From the NCBI GenBank assembly GCA_025464915.1, contig JAODNF010000311.1:1-38464 (forward strand): a stretch of 38,464 bases of DNA, in the 5' to 3' direction. The stretch comes from Frankiales bacterium. Its GTDB lineage: Bacteria > Actinomycetota > Actinomycetes > Mycobacteriales > SCTD01. This document shows, in pieces, positions 16,605-24,985 of this stretch. The number at the start of each line of letters is the position of its first letter. Position 1 is the stretch's first letter. The notes under the pieces were generated by a model that did no database searches, had not been told where the DNA came from, and saw nothing but the letters and a program-made list of their open reading frames with translations. The position numbers and the translations under genes were made by a program.

Positions 16605-18007
16605 GAGCCGCTGAGGTGGTCGGCGGCGAGCTGCGTGAGGGTGCCCTTGGCGAGCTTGCCGCCGGACGATCGGGGCAGCTCGTCCAGGACGAGCAGGTGC
16701 TCGGGCCAGGACTCCTTGCCGAGGCCGCGCTCCTCCAGGTGCGTCGTGAGCTCCTCGAGAGTCAGGGTCGCCCCCGGAAGAAGTGTGACCACCGCACACA
16801 CCTTCTCGCCGAACACCTCGTCCGGCACCGGCACGATGCCCACTGCGTCGACGGCCGGGTGGCTGTCGACGTGGTTCTCGACGACGACGGCGCTGATGTT
16901 CTTGCCGCCCCGGATGATGATGTCCGAGGTCCGGCCGACGACGGAGACGTAGCCGTCGTCGTCGACCGAGACCAGGTCGCCCATGAGCATGAAGCCGTCA
17001 GGGGCGTAGAGCTGCGCGTTGGCCGCGTCGTCGTCCCAGTAGCCGTTGCACGTCAGCGGACCCAGTCCCCCAGGGATGCCGGTCCCCTCGACCTCCTCGC
17101 CCTCCGGCGAGTAGAGCCGCATCTGCATCGAGGGGACGACCCGGCCTACCGTCGTGAGGCGCTTGTCGCGCGGGTCGTCGTGCCGGGTCGCCGTCAGCGC
17201 GCCGGTCTCGTTCGACCCGAAGAAGCTGAGCACGACCGCACCGGTGCGGTCCTCGAACTCGCGGGCGCGGTCCGGCGGGATCATCTCGCCACCGGTGAAC
17301 ATCACCTTCAGCGACGACAGGTCGTGCTCGCCCGACGCCGGGTGGTTGAGCAGCATCCGGAACTGCGTCGAGACGCACATCAGGACGGTGACCTGCTCCT
17401 GCTCGATGAGCCGCGCCATCGTCGGCACGTCGAACCGAGGGAGCACGACGCACGGACGACCCGAGACGATGGGCGCCACGTGGGCAGTCCAGAGCCCGAA
17501 GCCGAACGGCGCGGGGATGACCGACATGAAGGTCTCGTCCAGGCCGAGGTCACCGAACTCGACCGCGTGCTCGAAGAAGCGCATCCAGCGGGCCTGCGTC
17601 TGGGTGACCACCTTCGGCATGCCGGTCGTGCCGGACGTCGAGTTCAGCAGCCACAGGTCCTCGACCCCGAGGGCCCGAGCGGGGTCCAGCTGACCGGAGC
17701 CCGAGCCGAGGGTCAGCAGCCGGCGCGCCCCCGTCCTCGCGAGCAGGTGGTCCCGCTCGGCGTCCGAGGCACGGGAGCCGATGCCGACCCCGACGACGCC
17801 CGCCCGCTCCGTACCGAGGAAGGCCGCGTGCACCGCCTCGTCGTCCTGGAGCTGGATCCCCACCCGGTCGCCCGGGTCGAGATCCCTGAGCCCCCAGGCG
17901 ATGTCGTCCGCCATCGCCGAGAGGTCGGACCAGGTCGTCCGACCGGACGGAGTGACGTAGGCCGTGCCCGAGTTGCGACGGACCAGGTCAGACAGCGACG
18001 CCGGCAC
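16595..18007 (-). CDS. AMP-dependent acyl/aryl-CoA synthetase (last gene of the Liv operon)
   Basis: A 470-aa ANL-superfamily ligase: a carboxylic acid plus ATP gives acyl-AMP, then acyl-CoA. The P-loop is STSGTTGMPK (123-132). FFGSNETGA is the A5-like motif, MGDLVSVDDDGYVSVVGRTSD the hinge region, IIRGGKNIS follows, and the catalytic lysine is in RSSGGKLAKG near the C-terminus. It is short for the family, with a trimmed N-terminal domain, yet all core motifs are intact. It overlaps the amidohydrolase gene by 20 nt, so translation is coupled. The role inferred is CoA activation of the acid produced by the upstream enzymes; chain type (fatty, aromatic or branched) is not readable. Confidence 0.9.
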   Translation of the reverse strand: MPASLSDLVRRNSGTAYVTPSGRTTWSDLSAMADDIAWGLRDLDPGDRVGIQLQDDEAVHAAFLGTERAGVVGVGIGSRASDAERDHLLARTGARRLLTLGSGSGQLDPARALGVEDLWLLNSTSGTTGMPKVVTQTQARWMRFFEHAVEFGDLGLDETFMSVIPAPFGFGLWTAHVAPIVSGRPCVVLPRFDVPTMARLIEQEQVTVLMCVSTQFRMLLNHPASGEHDLSSLKVMFTGGEMIPPDRAREFEDRTGAVVLSFFGSNETGALTATRHDDPRDKRLTTVGRVVPSMQMRLYSPEGEEVEGTGIPGGLGPLTCNGYWDDDAANAQLYAPDGFMLMGDLVSVDDDGYVSVVGRTSDIIIRGGKNISAVVVENHVDSHPAVDAVGIVPVPDEVFGEKVCAVVTLLPGATLTLEELTTHLEERGLGKESWPEHLLVLDELPRSSGGKLAKGTLTQLAADHLSGSHT

Positions 18008-19262
18008 TGAAGCTCTCGGGGTCGTCGATCACCGACTGCGGGACCGGGTGCCGGTAGAGCTTCGCCGCGTTGCCGTAGGTGAGCTTGTCCTGCGTCACGC
18101 GGGGGAGGTCCTTCAGGCACGTCGACAGGACTGACTGCGTCTTCGGCCAGAGCGAGTCGCAGTGCGGGTAGTCCTCCTCCATGAGGACGTTGTCCTCACC
18201 GATCACGTCGAGCAGCCGGAACGCCGACGGGTCCTCGAGCGCGCAGTACCAGAAGTTGCGGCGCAGCACGTCGGCCGGCGAGACATCCTTGATATGGTCC
18301 CAGGTGCCGTACATCGACGAGTACGACGACATGTGGTCCAGCCGGTCCATCAGCGCGGGCACCCAGCCGATGCCGCCCTCGGACAGCGCGATCTTGATGT
18401 CCGGGAAGCGGACCGGGATGAGCGAGTAGAGCCAGTCGACCGCCGCGTACATCGCGTAGGCGAAGAACAGCACACCGACGACGTCCGGCGGCGCGTCGTC
18501 CGACGTGGACGGCGAGGAGCTCGAGGAGCCGATGTGAAGGTTGAGCACCGTCCCCGTCTCGGCGCAGGCGCGCATGATCGGGTCCCAGTGGCCGGTGTGG
18601 AGCGACGGCAGCCCGAGCTTGTGCGGCGCCTCCGTGAAGGTCATCGCCGAGAAGCCGCGCTCGGCGTTGCGGTAGACCTCCTGCGCCCCGATCTCCGGGT
18701 CGAGCATGTAGGGGATCTGGCACGGGATGATGCGGTCCGGGTAGGAGCCGTACCACTCCTCGAAGTGCCAGTCGTTCCAGGCCCGCACCGACGCGAGCGC
18801 GAGCTCGGGGTCCTTGGTCGAGAGCTGGAGCCGCTGACCGCCGAAGCCCGGCAGGAACGACGGGAACGACATCGAGGCGTAGACGCCCGACAGGTCCATG
18901 TCGCGGACGCGGTGGTGGATGTCCCACGACCCGCGACGCATGTCCTCGAAGCGGCTGGGGTCGAACCCCCACTCGTCGACCGGACGGCCGACGACGGCGT
19001 TGAAGCCGACGTTGGGGAAGACCTGCCCGTCGTACATCCAGACGTGCGCGCCGTCCTTCTCGATGACCCGGGGCTGCTGCTCGGCGAACTTCGCCGGCAT
19101 CCGCCCCTCGAAGGTGTGCGGCGGCTCGACGATGTGGTCGTCGACGCTGATGAACAGGTGGTCGCGCCTGGCCCGCGGCGGGTCGGGCAGCAGCGTGACC
19201 TTGCCCTTCACGGCCGTGGTGAAGCCGCTGCCGTTGTTGATGAGGTCGTCAAGGTCAGCCAT
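17988..19262 (-). CDS. Amidohydrolase-2 (TIM-barrel) family hydrolase/decarboxylase
   Basis: A 424-aa metal-dependent enzyme. The N-terminal ISVDDHIVEPP (about 38-48, Asp41 and His43) replaces the HxH of classical members, as in many actinobacterial amidohydrolase-2 proteins. A His in VLNLHIGSS, the SEGGIGWVPALMDRLD segment and an Asp/His pair in MEEDYPHCDSLWP complete the metal site. Relatives include ACMSD-type non-oxidative decarboxylases and lactone or amide hydrolases, so the bond acted on is open. ATG 19262 has GGAGG 10 nt upstream and overlaps the aldolase stop by 1 nt (TGATG). Confidence 0.87.
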   Translation of the reverse strand: MADLDDLINNGSGFTTAVKGKVTLLPDPPRARRDHLFISVDDHIVEPPHTFEGRMPAKFAEQQPRVIEKDGAHVWMYDGQVFPNVGFNAVVGRPVDEWGFDPSRFEDMRRGSWDIHHRVRDMDLSGVYASMSFPSFLPGFGGQRLQLSTKDPELALASVRAWNDWHFEEWYGSYPDRIIPCQIPYMLDPEIGAQEVYRNAERGFSAMTFTEAPHKLGLPSLHTGHWDPIMRACAETGTVLNLHIGSSSSSPSTSDDAPPDVVGVLFFAYAMYAAVDWLYSLIPVRFPDIKIALSEGGIGWVPALMDRLDHMSSYSSMYGTWDHIKDVSPADVLRRNFWYCALEDPSAFRLLDVIGEDNVLMEEDYPHCDSLWPKTQSVLSTCLKDLPRVTQDKLTYGNAAKLYRHPVPQSVIDDPESFSAGVAV

Positions 19263-20035
19263 CAGGAAAGGACCTCCGGGTCGTTGCGAAGCAGGGATCG
19301 CACGGCACCGTTCCAGTAGACCTCGGTACCGCGCTCGAGCAGGGACTTCTTCATGCCGACCTTGATCCCGCGCGTGATGGGCAGGGGCGAGCGGTCGATC
19401 GCGAGCAGGTCGTAGGCCAGCCGGCACACGCGGTCGATGGATGCGGCCTTGTAGGTCGCCTCCTCGATCGTCGGTGCCGTGACGATGACGCCGTGCGAGG
19501 CCAGGATCGTCGTGCTGTAGTCGCCGATCTGCTCCGCCAGCCGAACGGCCAGCTCGGCGGTGTCGACCTCGCCGGAGTACTCCTCGACGAGGTGCAGGTC
19601 GCCGTCGAACATCGACCCGGTCTGGTGCACCAGCTCGGGCAGGATGCCGGCGCCCGCGAGGACGCTCACGTGGTAGGGGTGGTTGTGCACGACGACCCGG
19701 GCGTCAGGGCGGCGGCGGTGCAGCTCGGTGTGGATGTGGATCGCGGGTGTGACGTCCCACTTGCCCTCCAGCACCTTGCCGTCGGCGTCGACGCGGCACA
19801 GGTCGGAGGCCTTCACCTCGTCCCACCACAGGCCCCAGGGGTTGACCCACATGCTCCCGGTGTCGGCGGCCACGGTGATGTGTCCGGCGATGTTCTCGCT
19901 GAACCCGCTGCGGGCCAGGATGCGGAACGAGCAGGCCAGCTGCTGCTGCATCGTCAGCTCGACGCCGATGCCCGGCGTGATCGACGGCGACCAGACCTCG
20001 CGGCCTCCGGCCCGGACCTCCTCGACGGCTGTCAT
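19262..20035 (-). CDS. Class II aldolase/adducin-family protein
   Basis: A 257-aa protein. The zinc site is visible: HNHPYH (HxH) after PDARVVV and a third His in ILASHGVIVTAP, as in fuculose-phosphate aldolase and ribulose-phosphate epimerase. SGFSENIAGHITV near residue 45 is the family's N-terminal motif. Members do retro-aldol cleavage, epimerisation or decarboxylation of hydroxy-acids. The C-terminal 30 residues (GMKKSLLERGTEVYWNGAVR) are the extension seen in adducin-type members. It overlaps the small membrane gene by 4 nt (ATGA). Together with the amidohydrolase it suggests processing of a hydroxylated or keto acid. Confidence 0.88.
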   Translation of the reverse strand: MTAVEEVRAGGREVWSPSITPGIGVELTMQQQLACSFRILARSGFSENIAGHITVAADTGSMWVNPWGLWWDEVKASDLCRVDADGKVLEGKWDVTPAIHIHTELHRRRPDARVVVHNHPYHVSVLAGAGILPELVHQTGSMFDGDLHLVEEYSGEVDTAELAVRLAEQIGDYSTTILASHGVIVTAPTIEEATYKAASIDRVCRLAYDLLAIDRSPLPITRGIKVGMKKSLLERGTEVYWNGAVRSLLRNDPEVLS

Positions 20036-20394
20036 GACCTCTCCACAAGCTGCTGGAGCAGGCCCTCGATGCGCTCGTTGGACGCACGCGTCTGGGACAT
20101 CTCGGCGTGCAGCCGGGTGAGCCAGAACGCGAAGTAGCTGAAGCCGCCGGCGATCACCAGGCAGCCGCCGAGGATGCCTCCGCTGATCAGGTAGGGGATC
20201 TGCTCGAAGACGTAGATCGTGTGCGAGGCGCCCATGTAGCCGAGGAACACCATGCAGAGCCCCAGCGAGATCGCTGCGCCTCCGAACACGAACAGCAGCT
20301 TCGACCGGTCCGTCGAGGTCTTGCCGCGCAGTCTGGTCGCGCGTTCCGACAGGTGCGCGTACCTGCCTGCCATCTCCGCTGAGAGCTCAGTCAT
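20032..20394 (-). CDS. Small membrane protein, two helices with charged ends (120 aa)
   Basis: Unrecognised family. Residues 1-30 are polar and helical; two hydrophobic segments (about 33-53 and 67-92) follow; the last 28 residues, HAEMSQTRASNERIEGLLQQ and onward, look like an amphipathic helix or coiled coil. It overlaps the exoprotein gene by 8 nt and the aldolase by 4 nt, so it belongs to the operon. It may scaffold the importer or the exoprotein; nothing in the sequence shows an activity. Confidence 0.75.
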   Translation of the reverse strand: MTELSAEMAGRYAHLSERATRLRGKTSTDRSKLLFVFGGAAISLGLCMVFLGYMGASHTIYVFEQIPYLISGGILGGCLVIAGGFSYFAFWLTRLHAEMSQTRASNERIEGLLQQLVERS

Positions 20395-21688
20395 CGAGGT
20401 CCTCCTCCAAGGGGCACCGGACAGGGCGTGGTTCGACGAGCAGCAGGCCGGGCACCTGCCAGAGCCCGGCCAGGCCGAGCAGCCCGCCGACGACGGCCAG
20501 CAGCACCGACCAGGTCGGAGCGGTGCTGCCGGACGCGACGGGCTCGAGGGCGACGGTGGTCCCGTCCCCCACGGGCGCGGTGGTCGGGCCGGGTACGACG
20601 GGGACGACGACCCCGCCCGCGGTGCCGCCGGGCTGCACCGGCGCCAGGACCCCCGGGCTCGCGGGCTGCGGCGCCGACGTCGGCACGGTCACCACCGGGG
20701 TGAGGCCCGGCGGCAGCGGCGGGAGCACCAGGGGCGACGAGGCGCTCGCGCCGGCGACGACGTGCGAGCCGCCGAAGCTCGCGGTGAGGGTGCTCGGATA
20801 GCCGGGTGTGCGCCAGAAGACGAGCAGCGAGCCCGCGTCGTAGGTGATCGTCCCGCCGCTCTTCTGCTGCGTCGCTGAGGAGAGCGTGATGGACATGCCG
20901 AGCGAGGCCAGCGCCGAGTTGACGGTGGCGACGGCCGTGGGCGGCACGGCCCCGTGCTGGGTGTCGACGGTGACGCCCTGGTCGTCGACCACGACCGGGA
21001 CGCCCGCGACTGTCAGCCCGGACACGGTGGTCTTGCCCTTGGCCGTCGCGTTGACGCCGTCGGTCGTGGCCTCCGCGTGCGACACGACCGAGCCGATCTT
21101 CACGATGCCCGCGACGCTGACGTCCCTGGCGGTGCTGTCGGCGGTGACCTTCGCGGTGCTGCTGCCGAGCTGCGCCACGCTGCCGCTCGAGGAGCTGCCG
21201 AAGCCGAGCGTCGAGCCCGCTGCGCCGCCGTCGACCTGGGCGTCCGCCGTGGTCCTCGCCAGGGTGGCGTCCGCGGCCATGTGCGATCCGGGGACGGAGT
21301 CGTTGGTGGCCGTGTGCGACGCGCTGCCGCTGCGGGCCTCGGCGCGCACGGGGTCGTTGAGCGCCGTCACCTGCGACGGTGCACCCGGCTGCACCAGCAG
21401 CACCAGCGACCCCGCGTTGCCCACGAGCGAGCCCGGCCAGGCGACCGAGGACAGCGCGTAGCCGACACCGCCCGCCAGCGAGACCTGGCTCTGCGGGACG
21501 TCGCCCTCGGCCTCGGGGTGGGAGTTGGCGCTGGGCTCGTCCTCGGTGAACCGGATCGCCGCCGACTGGGCCTGCAGGTCGTAACCGAAGAACCCGCTGC
21601 CGGGCGAGCCCGCGGCGTCGGCCGGGTAGAGGAAGACGGCCGTGACGAAGCACGCAACCGCCGGGACCAGCAGCAGGAGCCTTCTCAT
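20387..21688 (-). CDS. Exported, C-terminally membrane-anchored beta-rich protein of unknown function
   Basis: A 433-aa protein. The signal peptide is about 1-26 (MRRLLLLVPAVACFVTAVFL, then DAA). The middle (27-320) is rich in Ser, Thr, Val, Gly and Ala with alternating patterns typical of secreted beta-sheet domains, and shows no catalytic motif. A Pro/Thr/Val-rich spacer (about 320-390) leads to one hydrophobic helix (WSVLLAVVGGLLGLAGL) and a short acidic cytoplasmic tail ending EEDLDD. There is no LPXTG. It resembles the actinobacterial choice-of-anchor type of surface proteins. It sits between livF (ATGA overlap) and the small membrane gene, so a substrate-capture or envelope-spanning role with the importer is inferred. 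Confidence 0.82.
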   Translation of the reverse strand: MRRLLLLVPAVACFVTAVFLYPADAAGSPGSGFFGYDLQAQSAAIRFTEDEPSANSHPEAEGDVPQSQVSLAGGVGYALSSVAWPGSLVGNAGSLVLLVQPGAPSQVTALNDPVRAEARSGSASHTATNDSVPGSHMAADATLARTTADAQVDGGAAGSTLGFGSSSSGSVAQLGSSTAKVTADSTARDVSVAGIVKIGSVVSHAEATTDGVNATAKGKTTVSGLTVAGVPVVVDDQGVTVDTQHGAVPPTAVATVNSALASLGMSITLSSATQQKSGGTITYDAGSLLVFWRTPGYPSTLTASFGGSHVVAGASASSPLVLPPLPPGLTPVVTVPTSAPQPASPGVLAPVQPGGTAGGVVVPVVPGPTTAPVGDGTTVALEPVASGSTAPTWSVLLAVVGGLLGLAGLWQVPGLLLVEPRPVRCPLEEDLDD

Positions 21689-22398
21689 GCCGCGCCTCCC
21701 AGGTACGCCGCCGACAGGTGCTCCTCGACCTCGGCCGGAGTCCCGCGCCGGGTGACGCGGCCCTGGGCCAGGATGACGGCGTAGTCGGCCACGGCGAGCG
21801 CCGTCTGAGCGAACTGCTCGACGAGCAGGATGGCGATCCCCTCCTCGGCAAGGGTGCGGACCAGCTCGTACAGGTCCGCCACGATCAGCGGTGCGAGCCC
21901 CATCGAGATCTCGTCGAGCAGCAGCACAGCGGGGTCGACGAGCAGGGCCCGCGACATCGCGAGCATCTGCTGCTCGCCTCCTGACATCGTCCCGGCGAGC
22001 TGTCCCCGCCGCTCCCCCAGCCTCGGGAAGCGCGAGAAGGTGCGCTCCTCGACCTCGGGCAGTCGCAGGCCGCCGACCCCGGTCCACATCCGCAGGTTCT
22101 CCGCGACCGTCAGGTTCGGGAAGATGCCCCGCCCCTCAGGGATCCGGCACACGCCGGCCTGCGCGAGCGAGGCCGCATCGGCCCCGTTCACGTGAACGCC
22201 ACCGACGTGCAGGCAGCCGCCCATCGGCGTGAGGGTGCCGCTCGTCGTGCGCAGCAGGGTCGTCTTACCGGCGCCGTTGGGGCCGAGGAGCGCGACGACC
22301 GTCGCCGGCTCGACCGTGAGGCTGACGCCGTGCAGCACCTCGATCGAGCCGTAGCCCGCCCGCAGGTCGATGAGCTCGAGGGCAGCGTGGGCTGTCAT
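21685..22398 (-). CDS. livF: Liv-type ABC importer, ATP-binding subunit LivF
   Basis: A 237-aa ATPase. Walker A GPNGAGKT (39-46), CRIPEGRGIFPNLTVAENL (the LivF-specific stretch), signature MSGGEQQ (138-144), Walker B LLLDEI (159-164) with SMGLAP, and LLVEQFAQTAL. SMGLAP after Walker B marks LivF-type subunits. Overlaps by 4 nt on both sides. Liv-family importers carry branched-chain amino acids but also urea, short amides, aromatic acids and other organic acids, so the family name does not fix the cargo. Confidence 0.93.
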   Translation of the reverse strand: MTAHAALELIDLRAGYGSIEVLHGVSLTVEPATVVALLGPNGAGKTTLLRTTSGTLTPMGGCLHVGGVHVNGADAASLAQAGVCRIPEGRGIFPNLTVAENLRMWTGVGGLRLPEVEERTFSRFPRLGERRGQLAGTMSGGEQQMLAMSRALLVDPAVLLLDEISMGLAPLIVADLYELVRTLAEEGIAILLVEQFAQTALAVADYAVILAQGRVTRRGTPAEVEEHLSAAYLGGAA

Positions 22399-23120
22399 GC
22401 GGCACTCGTCCCGAGGTAGGCGGCCTGGACGGCCGGGTCCTGCTGCACCTGCTCCGGCGCTCCGCTCGCGATGATCGCGCCGAAGTCGAGGACGTGCAGG
22501 TGGCTGCTGACGCGCATCACGAGCTCGACGTCGTGCTCGACGAGCAGGATCGACCGGCTGCCGTCCGCGACGAGCTCGACGAGCAGGTCCCCGAGGGCCT
22601 CCGACTCCGTCGTGTCGAGACCTGAGCCTGGCTCGTCGAGCAGCAGCAGCCGAGGCTGCGAGGCGAGGGCGCGAGCCACCTCGACGAGGCGCAGCAGGCC
22701 GGTCGGCAAGCGGTCGACCCGCTCGTGCTCGATCTCCAGGAGACCGACGCGCTCGAGGAGGTCGGAGGCGGTACGGCCAGGGTCGGCGTCGTCCCTGGAC
22801 CAGCTGCGCCGGGCCTCGGCCGCGGCGAGCACGTTCTCGTGGACGGTCAGCGAGGAGAACACCTCGATCCGCTGGAAGGTCCGGCCCAGGCCCTTGCGCG
22901 CCCGCAGGTGCGGCGCCAGGCCGGTGACGTCCTCGCCGGAGAGCAGCACCCGACCGGCACTCGGCCGCTCAAGGCCCGTGATGACGTTGAACAGCGTGGT
23001 CTTTCCGGCCCCGTTCGGGCCGATCAGCCCGACGACCGCACCCTCGGGCACGTCGAGGGTCACGCCCTTCAGGGCCTGCACCCCGCCGAAGCGGACCTCG
23101 ACCCTGTCAACCTGCAGCAC
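22395..23120 (-). CDS. livG: Liv-type ABC importer, ATP-binding subunit LivG
   Basis: A 241-aa ATPase. Walker A GPNGAGKT (34-41), ITGLERPSAG, GRTFQRIEVFSSLTVHENV (LivG marker), signature LPTGLLR (138-144), Walker B LLLLDEP (158-164), SGLDTTE and LLVEHDVELVM. The signature is degenerate compared with LSxGQ; actinobacterial LivG proteins often vary here. GTG 23120 with GGGAGGTG just upstream is chosen. It overlaps the permease 3' end by 14 nt and livF by 4 nt. Confidence 0.92.
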   Translation of the reverse strand: MLQVDRVEVRFGGVQALKGVTLDVPEGAVVGLIGPNGAGKTTLFNVITGLERPSAGRVLLSGEDVTGLAPHLRARKGLGRTFQRIEVFSSLTVHENVLAAAEARRSWSRDDADPGRTASDLLERVGLLEIEHERVDRLPTGLLRLVEVARALASQPRLLLLDEPGSGLDTTESEALGDLLVELVADGSRSILLVEHDVELVMRVSSHLHVLDFGAIIASGAPEQVQQDPAVQAAYLGTSAA

Positions 23121-24975
23121 GGGCCACCTCCCGGACTCTCGATACCCGGAGCGCGCGCAGCTTCTCGCCCGCGTCAGCGAGCTGGCCGCCGATGCCGTAG
23201 CGGTTGCGGCCCAGCGCCAGGACGCCCAGTCCGGTGAACAGGAACTGGACCTGGCCGAGGTCGGGGAACAGCTCCTGGAACTTGGGGAACAGCGCGTACG
23301 ACATCGCAGCCAGGAACGCCCCGGTCGGTGAGAAGAGGCCACCGAGCGTCGCGAGCAGCAGGAGCACGCACGAGTTGAGCAGCAGGAAGTCGTTGTTGCT
23401 GATCGACCCGTGCAGCCCACCCAGCAGAGCTCCGCCCACCCCGGCGATCGCGGCCGACAGGGCCATGACGACCAGCCGGGTCGAGGTCGCGCTGACGCCC
23501 ATCGTGGCGCTGGCAGCCGGGCTGTCGTTGAGGGCGATGAGCCGGCGGCCGAAGGCGCGGCGTCGCAGCGCGAGCACGCCGACGGCGGCGAGCGCGAAGA
23601 CGGCGGCGAGGAAGGCGAAGAAGACCCTGTCGTCCTGGAGGTCGATGCCCGGCAGCGACGGGCGCGGGACCTCGAGGCTCGAGCCGGAGCCCAGGGCGTG
23701 CAGGAAGAAGATCTTGTCCATCGCCTGCGCGAAGGCCAGCGTCGCGAGGGCGAGGAACAGCCCACGCAGCCGGACGACGGTGACGGCGACGAGGGCACCT
23801 GCCGCCGCGGGGAGCAGCGCCGCCAGCGCGAGCCCGCCCAGTCCTCCACCGGCCTTGGCCATGGCGTAGGCCCCGAGGCCCGCGAAGGTGAGCTGGCAGA
23901 GCGACACCTGCCCGCCGTAGCCCGACAGCAGGACCAGGCTGAGCATGACGACGCCGAGCACCATGCCCTGGCCACCGATGGCGAGGTTCGCCGGGGACAG
24001 CTGGGAGCCGACGACTCCCGCGACCAGGACGAAGGCCGCGCCGGAGAGCAGGGAGCGCTGCAACGACGGCGGCCGGGGCATCCGGAGTCCCTGCAGGGAG
24101 CCGGCCCGGAGCCGCTCGCCCTTGATGAACAGGACAGCGAGGAACAGCAGGATCATGGGGATCGCGGGCGACACGTAGTCGTTGAACCACGGCGGCGCGT
24201 AGCCGACGGCCTGCTGGTTCAGGAAGCCGATCAGCAGGGCGCCGCCCACCGTCGCGGGCAGGTTGCGCAGCCGGCCGATCATGGCCGCGGCGTAGCCGTT
24301 GATGACGAGCAGCGTGAGGTCGGTGACGTTCAGCGTCACGAGCGGGGCCAGCAGGATCCCGGCGAGGGCTGCGAGCGACGAGCCCATCGCCCACGACAGC
24401 TGCGAGACCCGCTCGGGCTTGGTGCCTGCTAGGGCCGCGAGCTCCGGGTCGTCGACCACCGCGCGCATGGCGATGCCGAGCCGCGAGCGGCTGAAGAACA
24501 GCCGCAGCGACACCGCGACCGTCACGGCGGCGGCGATCACGAGGAGCTGGTTCCAGTCGATGACGAGGCTGAAGACCGTCACGGTGTGACCTGCGAAGAA
24601 CCGCGGCAGCACCCGCGTCGTGTCCGGCGGCCAGACCAGGAAGGCGAGGCCGAGCAGCGTGACGAGCAGGCCGAGGGTCGCGACGAGCGTGACGCCGATG
24701 GGCGCGCCGTACAGCGGTCTAACGAGGATCCGCTCCACCACGGCGCCGAGGAGCGGCGCCAGGACGAGCAGCACGACGAGGAACGCGACCGGCGCCGGCC
24801 AGCCCCAGGCGATGTGCAGCTGCCAGAAGGTGAAGGCAGCCACCATGCCGATCGCGCCGTGGGCGAAGTTGAAGATGCCCGAGGTGACGTAGGTGACGAC
24901 CAGCCCCGACGCCGTCAGGGCGTAGACGCACCCGAAGACGAGTCCGCTGATGGCCAGCGCCAGGAAGGTCGTCAT
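23107..24975 (-). CDS. Fused Liv-type permease LivH-LivM
   Basis: A 622-aa membrane protein joining two permeases normally encoded separately. Residues 1-300 are LivH-like: GLVFGCVYALTASGLVVTY, GIFNFAHGAIGMV, the RSRLGIAMRAVVDDPELAAL cytoplasmic loop and NGYAAAMIGRLRNLPATVGG. A basic linker (about 295-315) follows. Residues 315-590 are LivM-like: LAIGGQGMVLGVVMLSLVLL, SGYGGQVSLCQLTFAGLGAY, RRRAFGRRLIALNDSPAAS and GGLHGSISNND. The last 25 residues are a basic cytoplasmic tail. Fused HM permeases are known in actinobacteria. It starts 10 nt after the SBP stop. Confidence 0.92.
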   Translation of the reverse strand: MTTFLALAISGLVFGCVYALTASGLVVTYVTSGIFNFAHGAIGMVAAFTFWQLHIAWGWPAPVAFLVVLLVLAPLLGAVVERILVRPLYGAPIGVTLVATLGLLVTLLGLAFLVWPPDTTRVLPRFFAGHTVTVFSLVIDWNQLLVIAAAVTVAVSLRLFFSRSRLGIAMRAVVDDPELAALAGTKPERVSQLSWAMGSSLAALAGILLAPLVTLNVTDLTLLVINGYAAAMIGRLRNLPATVGGALLIGFLNQQAVGYAPPWFNDYVSPAIPMILLFLAVLFIKGERLRAGSLQGLRMPRPPSLQRSLLSGAAFVLVAGVVGSQLSPANLAIGGQGMVLGVVMLSLVLLSGYGGQVSLCQLTFAGLGAYAMAKAGGGLGGLALAALLPAAAGALVAVTVVRLRGLFLALATLAFAQAMDKIFFLHALGSGSSLEVPRPSLPGIDLQDDRVFFAFLAAVFALAAVGVLALRRRAFGRRLIALNDSPAASATMGVSATSTRLVVMALSAAIAGVGGALLGGLHGSISNNDFLLLNSCVLLLLATLGGLFSPTGAFLAAMSYALFPKFQELFPDLGQVQFLFTGLGVLALGRNRYGIGGQLADAGEKLRALRVSRVREVARAAG

Positions 24976-24985
24976 CGCCGGGCCG

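Noticed and set aside
20914..21688. Reading the exoprotein as a cell-wall-sorted (LPXTG) protein
   Set aside because: No LPXTG-like motif before the C-terminal helix, and the tail is acidic rather than basic.
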